64,000 bases of DNA from Atlantibacter hermannii. GTDB taxonomy: Bacteria; Pseudomonadota; Gammaproteobacteria; Enterobacterales; Enterobacteriaceae. The translations under genes were made by a program, and so were the position numbers. Shown piece after piece: positions 18,403 through 30,551 of the stretch. Where the stretch lies: assembly GCA_900635495.1 (NCBI GenBank), contig LR134136.1:124001-188000 (forward strand), given 5' to 3'. The notes beneath the pieces were generated by a model. That model worked only from the letters and a program-made list of their open reading frames with translations, ran no database searches and was not told where the DNA came from. Positions within the stretch are counted from its first letter, which is position 1. Each line of letters opens with the position of its first letter.

Positions 18403-18768
18403 TTACTTAATAGGATAATTATAATGCTCTGGTATTTTATAATTCTCTGGAAAATCGGCTATATGGGGAATTTTGACATAGCGATCAATATCTTCTCTCG
18501 TTTGTTCAAAAATCCCAGATATTCCTGATAAAAAAGTTGATATACGCAACAATGCTGCCTGCATTGTTAATTCATCTTTATTTTCTTTTGCAGTAAAAAA
18601 TAACTCGATTGTTAAGTTAAGGTTTTTTATATCCTTTTGAAAACTTTCAACAATTGAATAATCTTCTGCCAAATAAAGATCATCCTCATCGAGTTCGTCC
18701 CCTGCCTCATGCTTTAATAGTTCCAAATAGGCATCTTTAAATTTATCTAACTTACTTATATCAATCAT
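18403..18768 (-). CDS. cdiI: Predicted CDI immunity protein CdiI
   Basis: A 121-aa acidic, soluble protein without a signal peptide. I do not recognise the family. The call rests on position: its ATG overlaps the cdiA stop (ATGA), exactly where cdiI lies, and its base composition is visibly AT-rich like the adjacent toxin-coding end. Acidic immunity proteins neutralise basic nuclease toxins by tight binding in the cytoplasm, and the toxin end here is lysine-rich. The cognate relation is inferred. Confidence 0.75.
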   Translation of the reverse strand: MIDISKLDKFKDAYLELLKHEAGDELDEDDLYLAEDYSIVESFQKDIKNLNLTIELFFTAKENKDELTMQAALLRISTFLSGISGIFEQTREDIDRYVKIPHIADFPENYKIPEHYNYPIK

Positions 18769-21700
18769 TTTGGCAATCTCCGACCTTCGGCTTTGGCTGC
18801 CTTAGTTTTTGCATCATTAAACGAACCATCAATATTCAGGACGGCTTTAACTTTCCCTTTACTATCAAAAACCTCGATATGATCTTTATGTAGCCCATCA
18901 AGATAGTATTTATCGCCTTTAGCGATATAATCTCCAACAGGTTTCTTCGCTTGATAAACACTCTGCCCCTGAAATATCTGACTAGTTTTCTGGGTATTAT
19001 CTTTCATTTGGCTACCAAAGCCGGGTTGCTTGAAAAATTCGCCCATATTTCCAATCGCGCCTTTATTCGGCTGATATTTACTAATCCCACCAAACGCCGC
19101 CGCTGCTGCACCCGCAATAATATCAGCCTGAACGTTATCCAGACCATATTCTTTCTGAAGAGCTTCCGAGACTTTATTGGTCGAAACAACCCCATCAGCC
19201 TGGATTTGATGCATCCAGGTCGCTGTCAGATCATAGGCCATTTTCGCCGGGATATCTTCACCCAGAGCCTTGTCTAACGCCTGTTTCACCGCAAGGCTAT
19301 CAGTCAGCACATTGCCATATTTTTGCTGACAGGTCGTCGGACTGGCCGCACAGTCGCTGATAAGCTGCTGTTGTTGGGCGGTACTCAGTTCCTCATACTT
19401 CTTGATAATGCCACCGCAGTCACCGCCACTGGCCTGACAGGACTTCATTTCCGCAGACCAGGCATCTATCTGAGATGGACTCAGATAGTTATTCTCAACC
19501 GCATTCTTCCCGGCCTGTGCTCCCGTTGCCGCACCTGCTGCTCCGTCTCCGGCCATGCCGCCTGCCAGGCCCGCCGCCAGCGTGGCCAGCGTGCTGATGG
19601 TCTGTTTCTGCTCCTCACTTAACTGCTCACGCGGCACATCCGGGTAAAGCTGCCGCGCTATTATCTCACCCGCTGCCGCTCCTGCCGCGCCCGACAGGCC
19701 ATTGTTACCCGACAGCTCCGCCACCATCCCGCCCAGTATCGCATGCGCTATCGTGTTGGCCGCAACATTATCCTCACCAACCTGCTTCTTGATTTGCTCC
19801 GCCAGGTACGGCGCTGCACCGCCCGCCAGCGCACCCACCATATCCCCGCCGCTTAACCCCTGAAGCGCCGCCGTGGCTGCCTGGATACCCCGCTGCAGGT
19901 CGCTCCCCGTGCCGTATTTCGACATTTCGGCCCGATATTCCGGCGTGTTCTTCAGCGCTTCCGCTGACATCTCCGGGTGGGCTTTTTTTGCCACGCTCAG
20001 CCCGTTCAGCTCACCCTGCGTGCGCACTATATCTGCCGCCTGGCCACCAAGCTCACCGATGAGCTGTACTTCCTGCAGGCGGTTCTGCTCTTTCTCCTTA
20101 TCGAAGATCGGGCTGATACTGCCATTCGCACCCGCCGTGTCACGGCTCAGCCCGGCGATGTCCTGCTGCTGGTTTTCCTTATCACGGACAGTAATGGTGC
20201 CGTTGGCGACAGCAGACTGCGTGGTTCCTTCAGCATGCCCGCTGTTCCCAGCGGCGGAGATCATGCCGCCCGGCATGTTGCCCTTGAACTGGTCCCCGAA
20301 GCTTCCCGCGCCGCTGATGCTGATGCCCGAATGCTGAGTTTTGAAATCTGCTTCATTGTGGATATCGCTGAAGCCCAGTGTTCCGGTATCAAGGCTGTTT
20401 TTGTCCGCCGTGGCCGTGGAGGAAATCACTGCGCCATCCAGCTGTGTATGTCTGCCAACGGTGATATCAAAGCCGCCATCACCGGCAAACATCCCGGTTT
20501 GTTCAGCCACCGAGTCAAAGCGGCTCTTCATCTTGTCCTGACTGGCGCTGATATAGCCGGAGCCCGTCATGCTGCCGAAGGTGAAGCTGCCACCCGCTGC
20601 CACGCTGCTCTGCTTGCTGTCGTATTTGTTGCTGTCCTGCTGGCTGCCCATTAGCAGGTCGTGGCCCACGTCAGCCACGATTCTATTACCGTTGACCTGC
20701 GCCCCATCGAGCATGGTGTCGTTTCCGCTCTTAATGGTGACAGTTTTGCCGCTGTCTATCGTGGTTTCAGTCCAGTCGGTGCCGTTGCCTTTGTCTCTGC
20801 CGCTGGCGGTATTCACGTTCGCGAATACGTTGATACCGGCCCCTTTACCTGCACCAATACTCACGCCGATACCACCGCCGCTGCTGCTGCTCTTTCCGCT
20901 GGATTGCTGGGTGCTGGCGGCGCCGCTGAGAATGACATCGTTCTTCGCGTCCAGCAGCGTGTCTCCGCCAGCCTTCAGTTGACTTCCGGCAATTATGATG
21001 TCGCCGCTGTTCGGGCCTCTGCCTTTTCCGTTCGCAGTAATGGAGAGATTGTTTCCCGCGTTCAGCGTGCTGACCGTTACCATATCGCTCTCATCGTGCT
21101 GCTGCGATTTGGATTTCTGCGTGGTCAGCGAGAGGCTGACCCCCCATGGCGTTCGGATCTCCGGTGGTTGCCGCCATGGTCAGTTGCCTGCCCAGCCTGC
21201 ACGCCGGACAGCACCGTTTTGGTGGCCTGCAATGCTTTGAGACGGCTGTCGCTTTCCTCGTGCGTGTCCTGCGCTGCGGTAACAGCATTATTAATCGCGC
21301 TGCCGACCGTGCCGGACAGCGCCACCGTCAGCCCGCTTTTCTTCTGTTCAAAGGTTTCATCGCGGGTGCGCTTGTCGTGCCCCGGCTCAATGATGACGCT
21401 GTTACCGCTGAGGCTTAAATCTTTCGCGGCGATAAGGTCTGCAGCGCCGATGTGCGCCTGGTTTCCGGCAGAAATCGCCACGCTACCGCCCGTCGAGCCC
21501 ACGGTGCTGAAGCTCTGGCTCTGGGAGGTACCTGCCTCGCGTAAATCGTGGGTTGTCTTGCTGCTGCCGATGGTAAAACCAATCCCGCCGGTGCCCGTCA
21601 GGCCGCTTTTTTTCTCCTCCTTAAAGCGCCAGGCAGTGTCAGTATTGGTGGCTGCCACGATATCGATGTTGTTACCCGCGCCGAGCGCCACATCCCCGTC

Positions 21701-24700
21701 GCCCACCACGGCAGAGCCTTTCACCAGCAGGTTATTGCCCGCCTGCACGGTGACGTTATCGCCGGAAAGCAGAGTGCCAGCTTCCCGGGTTGCGCTGTCT
21801 TCCTCAATGGTGTGGGTCGTTTTCTTGCTGAGGAACCCACTTTTGGTCTTCGTCTCTTCACTGTAGTGATAATCACTTTCCGTCGCGGTCGTCAGGTTCA
21901 CGTCCCGGCCCGCAGCCACGCCAATATCCCCGCTGGCAGTCACCTGCGCCGCTTCACTGTTGACGTCACGTCCGGCGATAATCGTGGTGTTACCGCCGCT
22001 GGCAATTTCGGTGCCCTGCTGGCGTACGGATTCATCGATAACGGTTTTCTTTTTCGAGTGCGAGCTGCTGCCAGTCACGGATTCTTCCGCCAGCAGGTTA
22101 ACGTCGCGTCCGGCCAGGATACCAACATTCCCTTCCGCCGCGAGACCTGCCGCCTGGCTGGTAACATCCCGCCCGGCCACCAGCGTCACGTTATCGCCCG
22201 CTGAAATCGTGGTTCTGTCTGCGCTGCTCTGATGGCTTTCGCTGCCGCCCGTACGGGTTGTCTGCCCGTTGCCCGCCGCGTTCAGGTTCAGGTCATTACC
22301 CGCCACCAGTTGTGCGGTTTTGCCTGCATCAACAGCGCTTGCCGTGACGTTCAGGTCGTTGCCCGCCTGCATCACCGCGTTACAGCCCGCAGTAATGCTG
22401 CTGCCCTGATTTGAGGTGGACGACGAGCTGGTGTTCTTCTGGCCCCAGAATCCGGGCTGGCTCTGGCTTTCATTAATCTGGTTCGCGGCGATGTTGATGT
22501 TATTGCCTGCGCCCAACGCCAGATCACCGCCTGCGGTCAACTTCGCGCCGGTGATGTTGATGTCGTTTGCTGCGCTCATGTACAGGCCATCGCTGGCGCT
22601 GATGGTGGCGGTTTGTCCGACGTCGGTGCCGCTGATATGCACGTTCCCGTGACGGCTGTCAGCACCCATGCTCCACTGCTGCGTTTGGGTGATGTTGTTG
22701 ATGCTACCGCCGATGCTTTCCAGCTGAACGGTTTTGCCGGACATCGCCGAGCCGATGTTGTTGATATCGCCCAGCGCGATCAGGTCCAGCCCGCCGCCCG
22801 CTTTGATAAGCCCGGCGTTAAGGTTATTCAGGCTGTTACTACTGTCGATGGTGAGACCGTTCTGCGCCAGCAGCGAACTACCGCTGTTGGTGACGTTGCC
22901 GCCCGCCAGTTGCACGTTATTGCCGCTAATCACGCTGCCACTCTGAACCGTCACGTCTTTTGGCGACAGATATACTTTTGGCACCATTACGGTCTGGCCG
23001 TTAAAAGTCGCGGTTTCATACCACAGGATGCTGTGGTCGAGCGCAGCAATCTGATCGGCTGTCAGCGCCACGCCAAACTTCAGACCGAGGGTGGCCTGCG
23101 TACTGGCGGCGTTATCCATCAGGTAGCGCATCTGGTCGAGGTCTGACCCAAGGCCGTTGATATAGCGCATCCCGGTCTGGTTCAGCACGGTATTCGACAC
23201 ATAGCGGGTATCAAACGCCGCATCGCCGAGGAAGCGGTAGTCCTTGTCCGGGTTGAGATGCAGCCTGTTCAGCATGTACGACGAGCCGAGGAACTGGCTG
23301 ACGTTGGTGTACTGGCTGCCCGTCTCGCGTGGGGCCGCGCCCGGGTTCATGCCGAGCAGCTTGTATAGATCGCCAAACAGCGATGGATCGATCTGACCGA
23401 GGCCGTCGAGTTTTGGGTTAACGATGATCAGATACGGGCTGTCAGGATTGGTGGACGGCACAAAGTAGCCATTGTTGCCGGAGGGCAGGGGATAGTTGCC
23501 GTCCATACCATCTGGTGTCAGCCCCGTACCACCGCCAATAGCCTGGCTGGCGGTGGTGTCATTCCAGTCGGGATTAGTTATGGACTGTGTGCTAGCATCT
23601 ACCAGTGTCTGCTGACTCGCGCCGCCGCCGATGCTCTGCTTAAAGGGCGTGTTTACCACAGGGGTGATAATGGTGTTAGTGATCCCACCAGCATCTGATG
23701 TAGTAGATGTATTGCTTATGTTATTGGAAAAATTTACATAAACATTCCAACTAGCTTGAACTACAGCTCTTAGCGCCTGCTCAGATCTCCTGGTTACATA
23801 CTCTGGAGTTCCTGAGAATACGAAAGTAACGCGATCATCACTGGAGGCAAAACCATACTGCATATGCCCATCATTAGGGATCATCGCGAGCTTGCCATAG
23901 TAGCTATATACATTGTATTCATCCTGTGCATAGCCAAAGTAGGAGCGATTATTTAGACGTGTTCCAGAAAGGTTTACTGACTTATTAGCCAGAAGGTTAC
24001 TACCCAAATTATCCAGTGCCTCAGCGTTAATCAGTAGGTTGTTGCCAGATGCAACTCTGGCTACCCTACCCGTTGAAACAACATCAACAATCGTTGTGCC
24101 TGTCAGAAATTTCTGTGTAGAACCCTTTTCAGTTGGAACAGCCCATGCATCAAAGCCACCACCTCCACTGCCGCTGAAGGATTCAACATAGTAGCCCCAT
24201 CCATCCTCACCCAAATCGCCCACTCTTACGGAAACCGAGTTTGCCCCCATTTGGTACGGGACGGTTCTCCGCTGGAACGTATGATCTTGATTCATTTATC
24301 CCATCGCGCTGGTTCAGCAAATGCCCAGTATTAATGCTGATATCGCCGTTAATAGTCTCTATATTCCCGGAGGTATTGATCACCTCAGCATTCGCCGCGC
24401 CCGATGCGTCTTTCTGCATCACCAGATTATTACCCGCCAGCATATCGCCGCGCAGGTTCTGAATGCTGTTGGCAAACAGCGAGAGGTTGTTGCCCGCGTA
24501 GAGCAGGGCGGTGTTGATGATTGACCCCGCCGCCGTTAACGCCATGCTGCCTGCCGTACCGGTGAACCCATCCAGGGTAATATTGCCCTGGCTGGTCAGA
24601 CTTACATTCCCGCCTGCTTGCAGGCTGCCGCTGGCGTTCATTGCAATCTGGCTGCCGCTCAATGCCGTGGTACCGCTGCCTGCGGTCAGTTGGCCGTTGT

Positions 24701-27700
24701 TGGTCAGCCTGCCCGCAGCGTTCAGCGTGATACCGTTGCCCTGCAATGTGGATGAGTTGGTGATATTGCCCTGGCTGCTGATGGTCAGTTGCCTGTTCGC
24801 GGCGATAACGCCCTGAGTGGTAAAGCTGTCAATGAGCTTCAGCATCAGGTTGCCGAGTGCCACTATCTGGCCTGCGCCGCTGACCGATACCATTTCGGTG
24901 AGCATATCTCCGCCGCTGAACACCTTCCCGCCCGCGTTATTGAGACTGTTCCCCTTGAGCGTCAGGCCCTGATTGCCCAGCAGCGTGCCGCTGTTGCTCA
25001 CGGTCTGCGTGTTCATGTTCAGCAGTGCGGCCTGGAAGGTGCCGCCGTTGGTCAGGCTGTTACCGGAGAGCGTCGCCTGATTCGCCGCCATCACCGTGCC
25101 GTTACTGGCAAGCTTCGCCACGTTCAGCACCAGGTTAGTGGCCTGGAGCCAGCCTCCGCCGCTGTAGTCCGGTGTAGTGAACGTCAGGTCACCGCCGGAG
25201 AGAATGCTACCGCCGTTGCGGGCCTGCGTTGCCGCACTGAGTGTGGTTTTACCGTTGCCCTGAAGGGTGCCGTCGTTGATCAGCACAGGGGCGGTGAGGC
25301 TTAGTGCGTTCTGGCTGAGCAGCACGCCGCTGGCCTGGTTGGTCAGGGCATTCAGCAGAGTGAGCGTCAGGCCGCTATTGCCCTGCACGCGTCCGCTATT
25401 AGTAAGCGAGCTGGCACTGAGCTGGGTATCAGCCCCCTGAAGCTGCCCGCTGTTGCTGACATCTTTCGCGTTGACGTTAAGCAGCCCGCCGGTCAGCATT
25501 TTGCCCTGCTGTTGCAGGTTACCGCTGAGCGCGACGTTTAGGCCGTTAACGCCGCTGATTTCGCCGCTATTGCCGAGCGAATTACCTTTCACCTCCAGCG
25601 TTTTCGCACTGATCAGCCCCTGGTTGCTCAGCGCTTTACCGGCCAGGCGGGCGTCGCCCAGGGCAGTGATTTTGCTGCCAGTAGCGGCGATAACGTCGCC
25701 GCTCAGGGTCAGAGCTAAATCGAGCGCGCTCTGAATCGCACCGCTGTTGTTCAGGCTTCTGCCGTCTAAGGTGATGTTCTGCCCCTGAAGTCGGCCGCTG
25801 TTGGTCACGTCTCCCGCACTCAGCGTCAGTAATTTCTGGCTCAACAGGTCTCCGCTGTTGGTAAGCGCGCCGATACTGCTCAACGTCAGGCCGTTCAGGC
25901 CAATAATCGTCCCTCTGTTGTCGATAATGTTCTGGCTCAGTAAAAGCGTATCGCCCTGAAGCGCGCCGTCACTGGTGAAAGTGGTTCCGACGAGCGACAT
26001 TTCGCCTGAAGAGAGGATACTACCGTGGTTGGTCAGCGCTGGCGCATTCAGCCCGAAATTGCCCTGACTCATCAGATCGCCATTGTTGAGCAAAGCGGTA
26101 GCCAGTGTCGCGTTGAAATTATCGGTCGCCAGTACGGAGCCGTTATTCGTCCAGCTATCCGCCTGAACGGTGAGGTTCTGTCCCTGCGTGGTCCCTGCTG
26201 TATTCAGCGTTTTGCCATTCAGGGAGAGCGAGCCCGCCGTCAGCCAGCGCCCGTTGCTTCCCTGCGAGAGTGTGTCGCCGGCAAGCCCCAGCGCCCCGGA
26301 GCCCTGCAACAGGCCGTCGCCATTCAGCGTGGTCGCGTTGACGTTCAGCGTATCAGCGATGATTTAGCCAGGATTACTGAGCAAGCCTGCGCTGAGTGTC
26401 AGGTTGTTGTCGCTGGTGATAAGCCCACTATTACGGATGTCCGGTATATCCAGCGTCAGGTTTGCAGCACTGTAGAGGGTACCGTTCTGCTGGTTGTCCA
26501 GCTTTTGTGTGTCAATCAGCAATGCGCTGTCGCCCTGCATCAGACCGCTGTTGGTAAGCTGCTGCGACTGTGTGTTCAGGCTGGAAGCAACGAGCACGCC
26601 GCTGTTGATCAGTTCCGGCGCACTGAGGCTGAGCGATGCCGCGCTGCTTTTGCCGCTGTGGGTGAGTTTTTCGCGAGCGTTCACTGTCATGGCTTTTTGC
26701 GCTGCCTGCGTACCCGCAAGTACCGCCTCCCGCGCGCTGAGGCCGAGATTATTGCCGCTCTGGAGCTGTGCGCTCGCCGCAGTGGTGAGCCTGTCGCCCT
26801 GAAACTGGAGATCGCCACCCGCGCTGGTTTCCCCGTCCAGCGTTGCCGTGGCGGTATTCAGCGTCATCGCGTTGTCGCTGTGGGTCACCGAATTTTTGCC
26901 GGAGGTCAGGTTCTGCGCATTGACAGTCAGCCCTTTGCCGCCGGACAGCACGCCGTTCTGCGTCACATCCTGCGCCTTCAGCACCAGCGTATCGTTGCTT
27001 ACCAGCGAGCCTGTATTGGTCAGCTTCCCGCTGGCGGTGATGTCCGCTTTGCCCTTCGCGCCGGTGCTACCGCTTTGGGTAAAATCCTGAGTATTGACGG
27101 TCAGGTTGCCGCCGCTCAGCAGAGAACCCGAGTTGCTGAGCATGGAGCTGCCCACACTCAGGGATGCGCCCTGAACGAAGCCGCTATTATTCAGCGTGCC
27201 GGCATTCAGTTGAGCATCGTTATGCGCCAGTAGTTTGCCGTCCTGCGTCAGGGTGTTGCTGCTTACCGTCAGGTTTTGCCCGGCAGTCATCAGCCCTTGC
27301 GTTTTCAGTGTATCGCTGGCTTTAGCCGCAATATTGCGGGCAGTGTTAATCTGGCTGGAAGCATCCTGGCTGATGTTTTTCGCGCTAAGCGTCGCATCAC
27401 GTCCGGCAGTCAGCTTTTCATTGGCGTGCGAAATCGTGCCGTTGGCGTTCAGTACCAGGTCGCCGTCGCTGTTCAGCGAGCCGTTGCTCAGGGCAATGTC
27501 GCCCTGACTGCTCAGCGACATATTGCCGCGAGCTTTGTGATCGCCCGTCAGGGCGAGGCTTTCACCTTTAGCGGACAGCGTCCCGCTGGCGAGGCTGTTG
27601 TGAACGGTGAGTTTGCCATTGGCATCCAGAGAGATGTCCCCCTGGCGGGCATTCAGGTCGCCAAGGTTAACCCCGACGCCTTTCTCGCTGGACACCAGAT

Positions 27701-28468
27701 GAATGCGGTTGGCGTACATCCCGCCCAGTGCGCCGATATCTACCGCCACCGTTGGGACGCGGTCTTCGCCCTGCTGCGCCTGCACGCTGCCGTTTGTGCC
27801 AACACGGTTGGCTCCGGCTACCACATTTAAATCCTTAGCATGAATGGCGGCGTTCACTTCGGTTGCGCGTGAAATGATCGCCAACGCATTGCTGCTGCTG
27901 GCATCAAGCCCTTGCCCCTCAATGGTGATACTGCCTTTTTTCACGTCCAGCGCCTGTAAATTGCCGCTGGCGTCAAAGACAGGTTTCCCTGTGGTCAGGG
28001 TGGCCTGCGGGGTGTTGATAAACCCGCAGCCGTTACAGGTGATGCCATACGGGTTAGCGACCATCACGTTCGCCGCTTTGCCCGCCACTTCGGTGTAGCC
28101 CTGTAACTGTGAACGGTTGGTCCCAGTAACTTCGTTGATAATGCCTTTCGCTTCCTGTCCGGCTTTCAGGTTGGCGTTACCGCTAATCAGCCCACCAAGC
28201 TGTGTCTGATTGAGCTTGCCCGTGGCGTTATTGAGGATCAGCCCCTCTTTGCCGACGTTGTAATCGGTAAACTGGTTGTGCGAAATCCCGGCCCGTTTGG
28301 CGTGGCAATGTTCACGACCGGCACGCCGTTCGCTGCTCTGTCCGTAGAGGTATTGCCCGTTGGCGTCAGCGTGGCGGCAACGGCAGGCAGAACAGGCTGT
28401 GTAGCGAGCAGACTGCTCACCAGGTAGCTTAGCAGACGGTAAGTTAAGCGAACGGGAGGCTGATTCAT
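18765..28468 (-). CDS. cdiA: Contact-dependent inhibition effector CdiA (frame broken in this sequence)
   Basis: A two-partner-secreted filament protein of about 3233 aa once corrected. Order from the N-terminus: signal peptide (residues 1-31); TPS secretion domain (VPVVNIATPN, NPYGITCNGCGFINT); long FHA-1 repeats (28.0-24.3 kb); an AT-rich receptor-binding stretch (about 24.25-23.6 kb) and YP-type segment; FHA-2 repeats; pretoxin region with VENN at 19488-19499; then a 240-aa toxic C-terminus. The last ~60 residues (KGDKYYLDGLHKDHIEVFD ... EGRRLPK) are basic, with an Asp/His/Glu/Arg arrangement reminiscent of colicin-E3-like RNases; this is a weak guess. Breaks: base lost near 28290, in-frame TAA at 26364-26366, extra G near 24246, extra G near 21180 and in a 6-G run near 21144. 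The corrected length is divisible by three. Confidence 0.88.
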
Positions 28469-28480
28469 GACGATAATCCC

Positions 28481-30142
28481 TTAAAACGCGACAGCAACGC
28501 GGTAGTAAACAGTGACGTGATCCGGGCCAAGCCAGTCCGGGTAAACGAGAGGCAGCCCAACGGTAAACGCGGTGGAAACGTGGCCACTGGTTGTACTGAG
28601 CCCGGCGGCCACGCCCCAGAGAGTGCCTGCGGAATAGCGATCCAGCTTGTCGGAGTGCAGCCAGCCACCATCGAGGGCCGCCAGCGCGTTGACCTGGCCT
28701 GTCACAGGTAGCGTAAAAAGCATGTAGTTGAGCTCATTTCGCCAGTAGGCGCCGTTATCGCCGGAAATACTTTGCTCTTTAAACCCGCGCACCGAGCTTT
28801 CGCCGCCGATGGTTATACGTTCGCTACCGTAGAGGCGGTCCGGCGACCACTGACCGTAGGTGCTCGCCAGCCACCACAGATTTTCAGCCACCGGACGCTG
28901 GAAGCTGGCATTGAGGCTCCATTTGCGGAACTGCGCTTTCGGCAAGTCACCGTTTTTGCTGTCGTCGCTTTCAGCATCCAACCACGGCATACCTCGGCTG
29001 AAGGTCGGGTTAAAGGTTGCCACGCCACCGAACATCTTCTGGGTGTGGTTCAGGCCAAACAGCAGGCTGGTGAGTTTACGGCTGCTGCTTTCCAGCAGAA
29101 CATCGTCCAGCCAGTTATGGTTGATGCGACGGCTCAAGCCTACGGAGACGCCCGTTTTGATATCGCCGTTGCGGAATAGCACGTGCGACAGATTCACGCG
29201 GTGCGTTTCGGTATCGCCGCTCGAGCGCCAGAGGTAGCCGTTGTTATCGATAGTGCTGAGGTAGTTATTCCAGCTGTAGCTATAGTCCAGCAGGCTGTAG
29301 CCGTAGGGTATGCTGACGCCCGCTGCAAAATTTTGTGCATCTTTAGAATTCGAAAACGCGCTGCTGCGCCCGCCATTGACGAACCAGCTGTCGGCCAGAC
29401 CCAGCAAATTATTGCCGGTCAGCCCGCCGTTAATTTGCCCGACACCCGTGCTTTTTTGCCCACTGTTATCGAAGTTTGCAGAGGCTGAAAGCGGAAATTC
29501 TGGCGTGGCAGTCAGATGCACTACGGACCAGCCCTGCTTCTCAGCCGGTAATATTTCAATCTGAACGGGCGTGGTGCGCGTGCGATTAATCTGCTCCATG
29601 CCTTGTTCAATATCACGCAGGTTAAGAATTTTGCCCTGAAGACCAGGGAAGGCCATTTTCAGCTCGCGCTCTGGCACGCCGTCCATGCGGATTTTCTCAA
29701 GCTTGCCTTCCAGAATGGCGAAGTGTAATTCCCCGGAGCGTAAATCCTGTTCGGTCAGAAAAGCGCGGCTGGTGATATATCCTCTGCTGATATACCAGTC
29801 AGAAACTTTATTCGTGAGTTCATTAATTCGTGCCATATCCAGGCACTGATTTTGCCAGGGCTGCACTAATCTTTGCTGCTGCCGTTCGTCAATCAGCGTG
29901 GTGCCATCCAGCATAATGCGATGAACGGTAAAACAGGGGCCCGATGCCGTGACAGGCTGCACTGGCGCTGCCGGGCGGACAAAGGGCGTGGCGCGTTCCA
30001 GCGACTCACGCTGCTGCTGGCTCTGAAGGAGTAATTGCTGCTGCTGTTCCTCAATGCTGTTGCGATCTGCAGGCGATAACGGGGCTGCGAAAACGGGCTG
30101 ACTGACTGCCAGTAACACCCATACCGGATATAAAGCCTTCAT
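28481..30142 (-). CDS. cdiB: CdiB, TpsB-family outer-membrane transporter for CdiA
   Basis: A 553-aa protein with signal peptide (cleavage after VFAA, residue 20), a plug/linker helix rich in glutamine (EEQQQQLLLQSQQQRESLER), POTRA domains (about 70-210, including CFTVHRIMLDGTTLID) and a C-terminal 16-strand barrel. The barrel carries the conserved loop-6 motif VRGFKE near residue 451 and a terminal phenylalanine. It exports CdiA across the outer membrane. The cdiA start lies 12 bases after its stop, so the genes form an operon in the order cdiB-cdiA-cdiI. Intact reading frame. Confidence 0.93.
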   Translation of the reverse strand: MKALYPVWVLLAVSQPVFAAPLSPADRNSIEEQQQQLLLQSQQQRESLERATPFVRPAAPVQPVTASGPCFTVHRIMLDGTTLIDERQQQRLVQPWQNQCLDMARINELTNKVSDWYISRGYITSRAFLTEQDLRSGELHFAILEGKLEKIRMDGVPERELKMAFPGLQGKILNLRDIEQGMEQINRTRTTPVQIEILPAEKQGWSVVHLTATPEFPLSASANFDNSGQKSTGVGQINGGLTGNNLLGLADSWFVNGGRSSAFSNSKDAQNFAAGVSIPYGYSLLDYSYSWNNYLSTIDNNGYLWRSSGDTETHRVNLSHVLFRNGDIKTGVSVGLSRRINHNWLDDVLLESSSRKLTSLLFGLNHTQKMFGGVATFNPTFSRGMPWLDAESDDSKNGDLPKAQFRKWSLNASFQRPVAENLWWLASTYGQWSPDRLYGSERITIGGESSVRGFKEQSISGDNGAYWRNELNYMLFTLPVTGQVNALAALDGGWLHSDKLDRYSAGTLWGVAAGLSTTSGHVSTAFTVGLPLVYPDWLGPDHVTVYYRVAVAF

Positions 30143-30551
30143 CCCTGATCCTGTATGCTTTTGTTATTTACATTATGAATTCATTTCATAACATTTAGTT
30201 ACGTTTTCGGTCACATTACCTACAGAGCCGTTTTTTTCAAACAGCAAGCGTATGAATAGGGGAATTTTTCAGATTTCGACAGCGAAATATTTAGTAAAAA
30301 GACTAAATGTGGATAAGGGGAATAAGGTCCAGGGTATGACTACCTGACTAAACTGTCTGACTAAAGCTGGAAGCAAAGTTTTTGGCGAAAGGGATCGTAA
30401 TGTTGACTTTAGCCAAATCGATCGGCGAATTGTCTTCGGCCTTCCCACCAGAGGGAAGGCGCTTTTTTACGTCAGTGGGATCACCTCCCACAAAATATGC
30501 ATGGAACTAAAACGGGTCTGTTTACAGATTTAAACCTCCAGTGCCCACGTT
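30143..30551. other. Intergenic region upstream of cdiB, with an unexplained plus-strand terminator
   Basis: It separates the cyclase stop from the cdiB start, both on the minus strand. The half nearer cdiB is AT-rich and should hold the cdiB promoter. It also holds two copies of CTGACTAAA 13 bases apart (near 30343-30365). On the plus strand there is a strong terminator (separate entry), although no plus-strand gene is visible. A palindrome TCTGTTTACAGA lies near 30518. Confidence 0.5.
30439..30468 (+). terminator. Plus-strand terminator with no assigned gene (possible sRNA end)
   Basis: GCCTTCCC-accaga-GGGAAGGC followed by GCTTTTTT. The T-run is on the plus strand only. Both flanking genes are on the minus strand, so a short plus-strand transcript starting within the preceding ~290 bases would explain it. 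Confidence 0.6.

Noticed and set aside
18765..19000. Firm assignment of the CdiA toxin as a colicin-E3-type 16S rRNase
   Set aside because: The Asp/His/Glu/Arg spacing differs from colicin E3 by one position and overall similarity is too low to claim.
20661..21866. A 401-codon plus-strand open frame opposite the 3' half of cdiA
   Set aside because: Antisense shadow of the CdiA frame; the CdiA strand carries clear homology and this one none.
26025..27233. A 402-codon plus-strand open frame inside cdiA
   Set aside because: It is antisense to the FHA repeats, has composition typical of a mirror frame of GC-rich repeats, and shows no family features.
21900..27700. CRISPR-like or tandem DNA repeats
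   Set aside because: The repetition is at protein level (FHA repeats) with variable DNA; there are no fixed repeats with unique spacers anywhere in the window.
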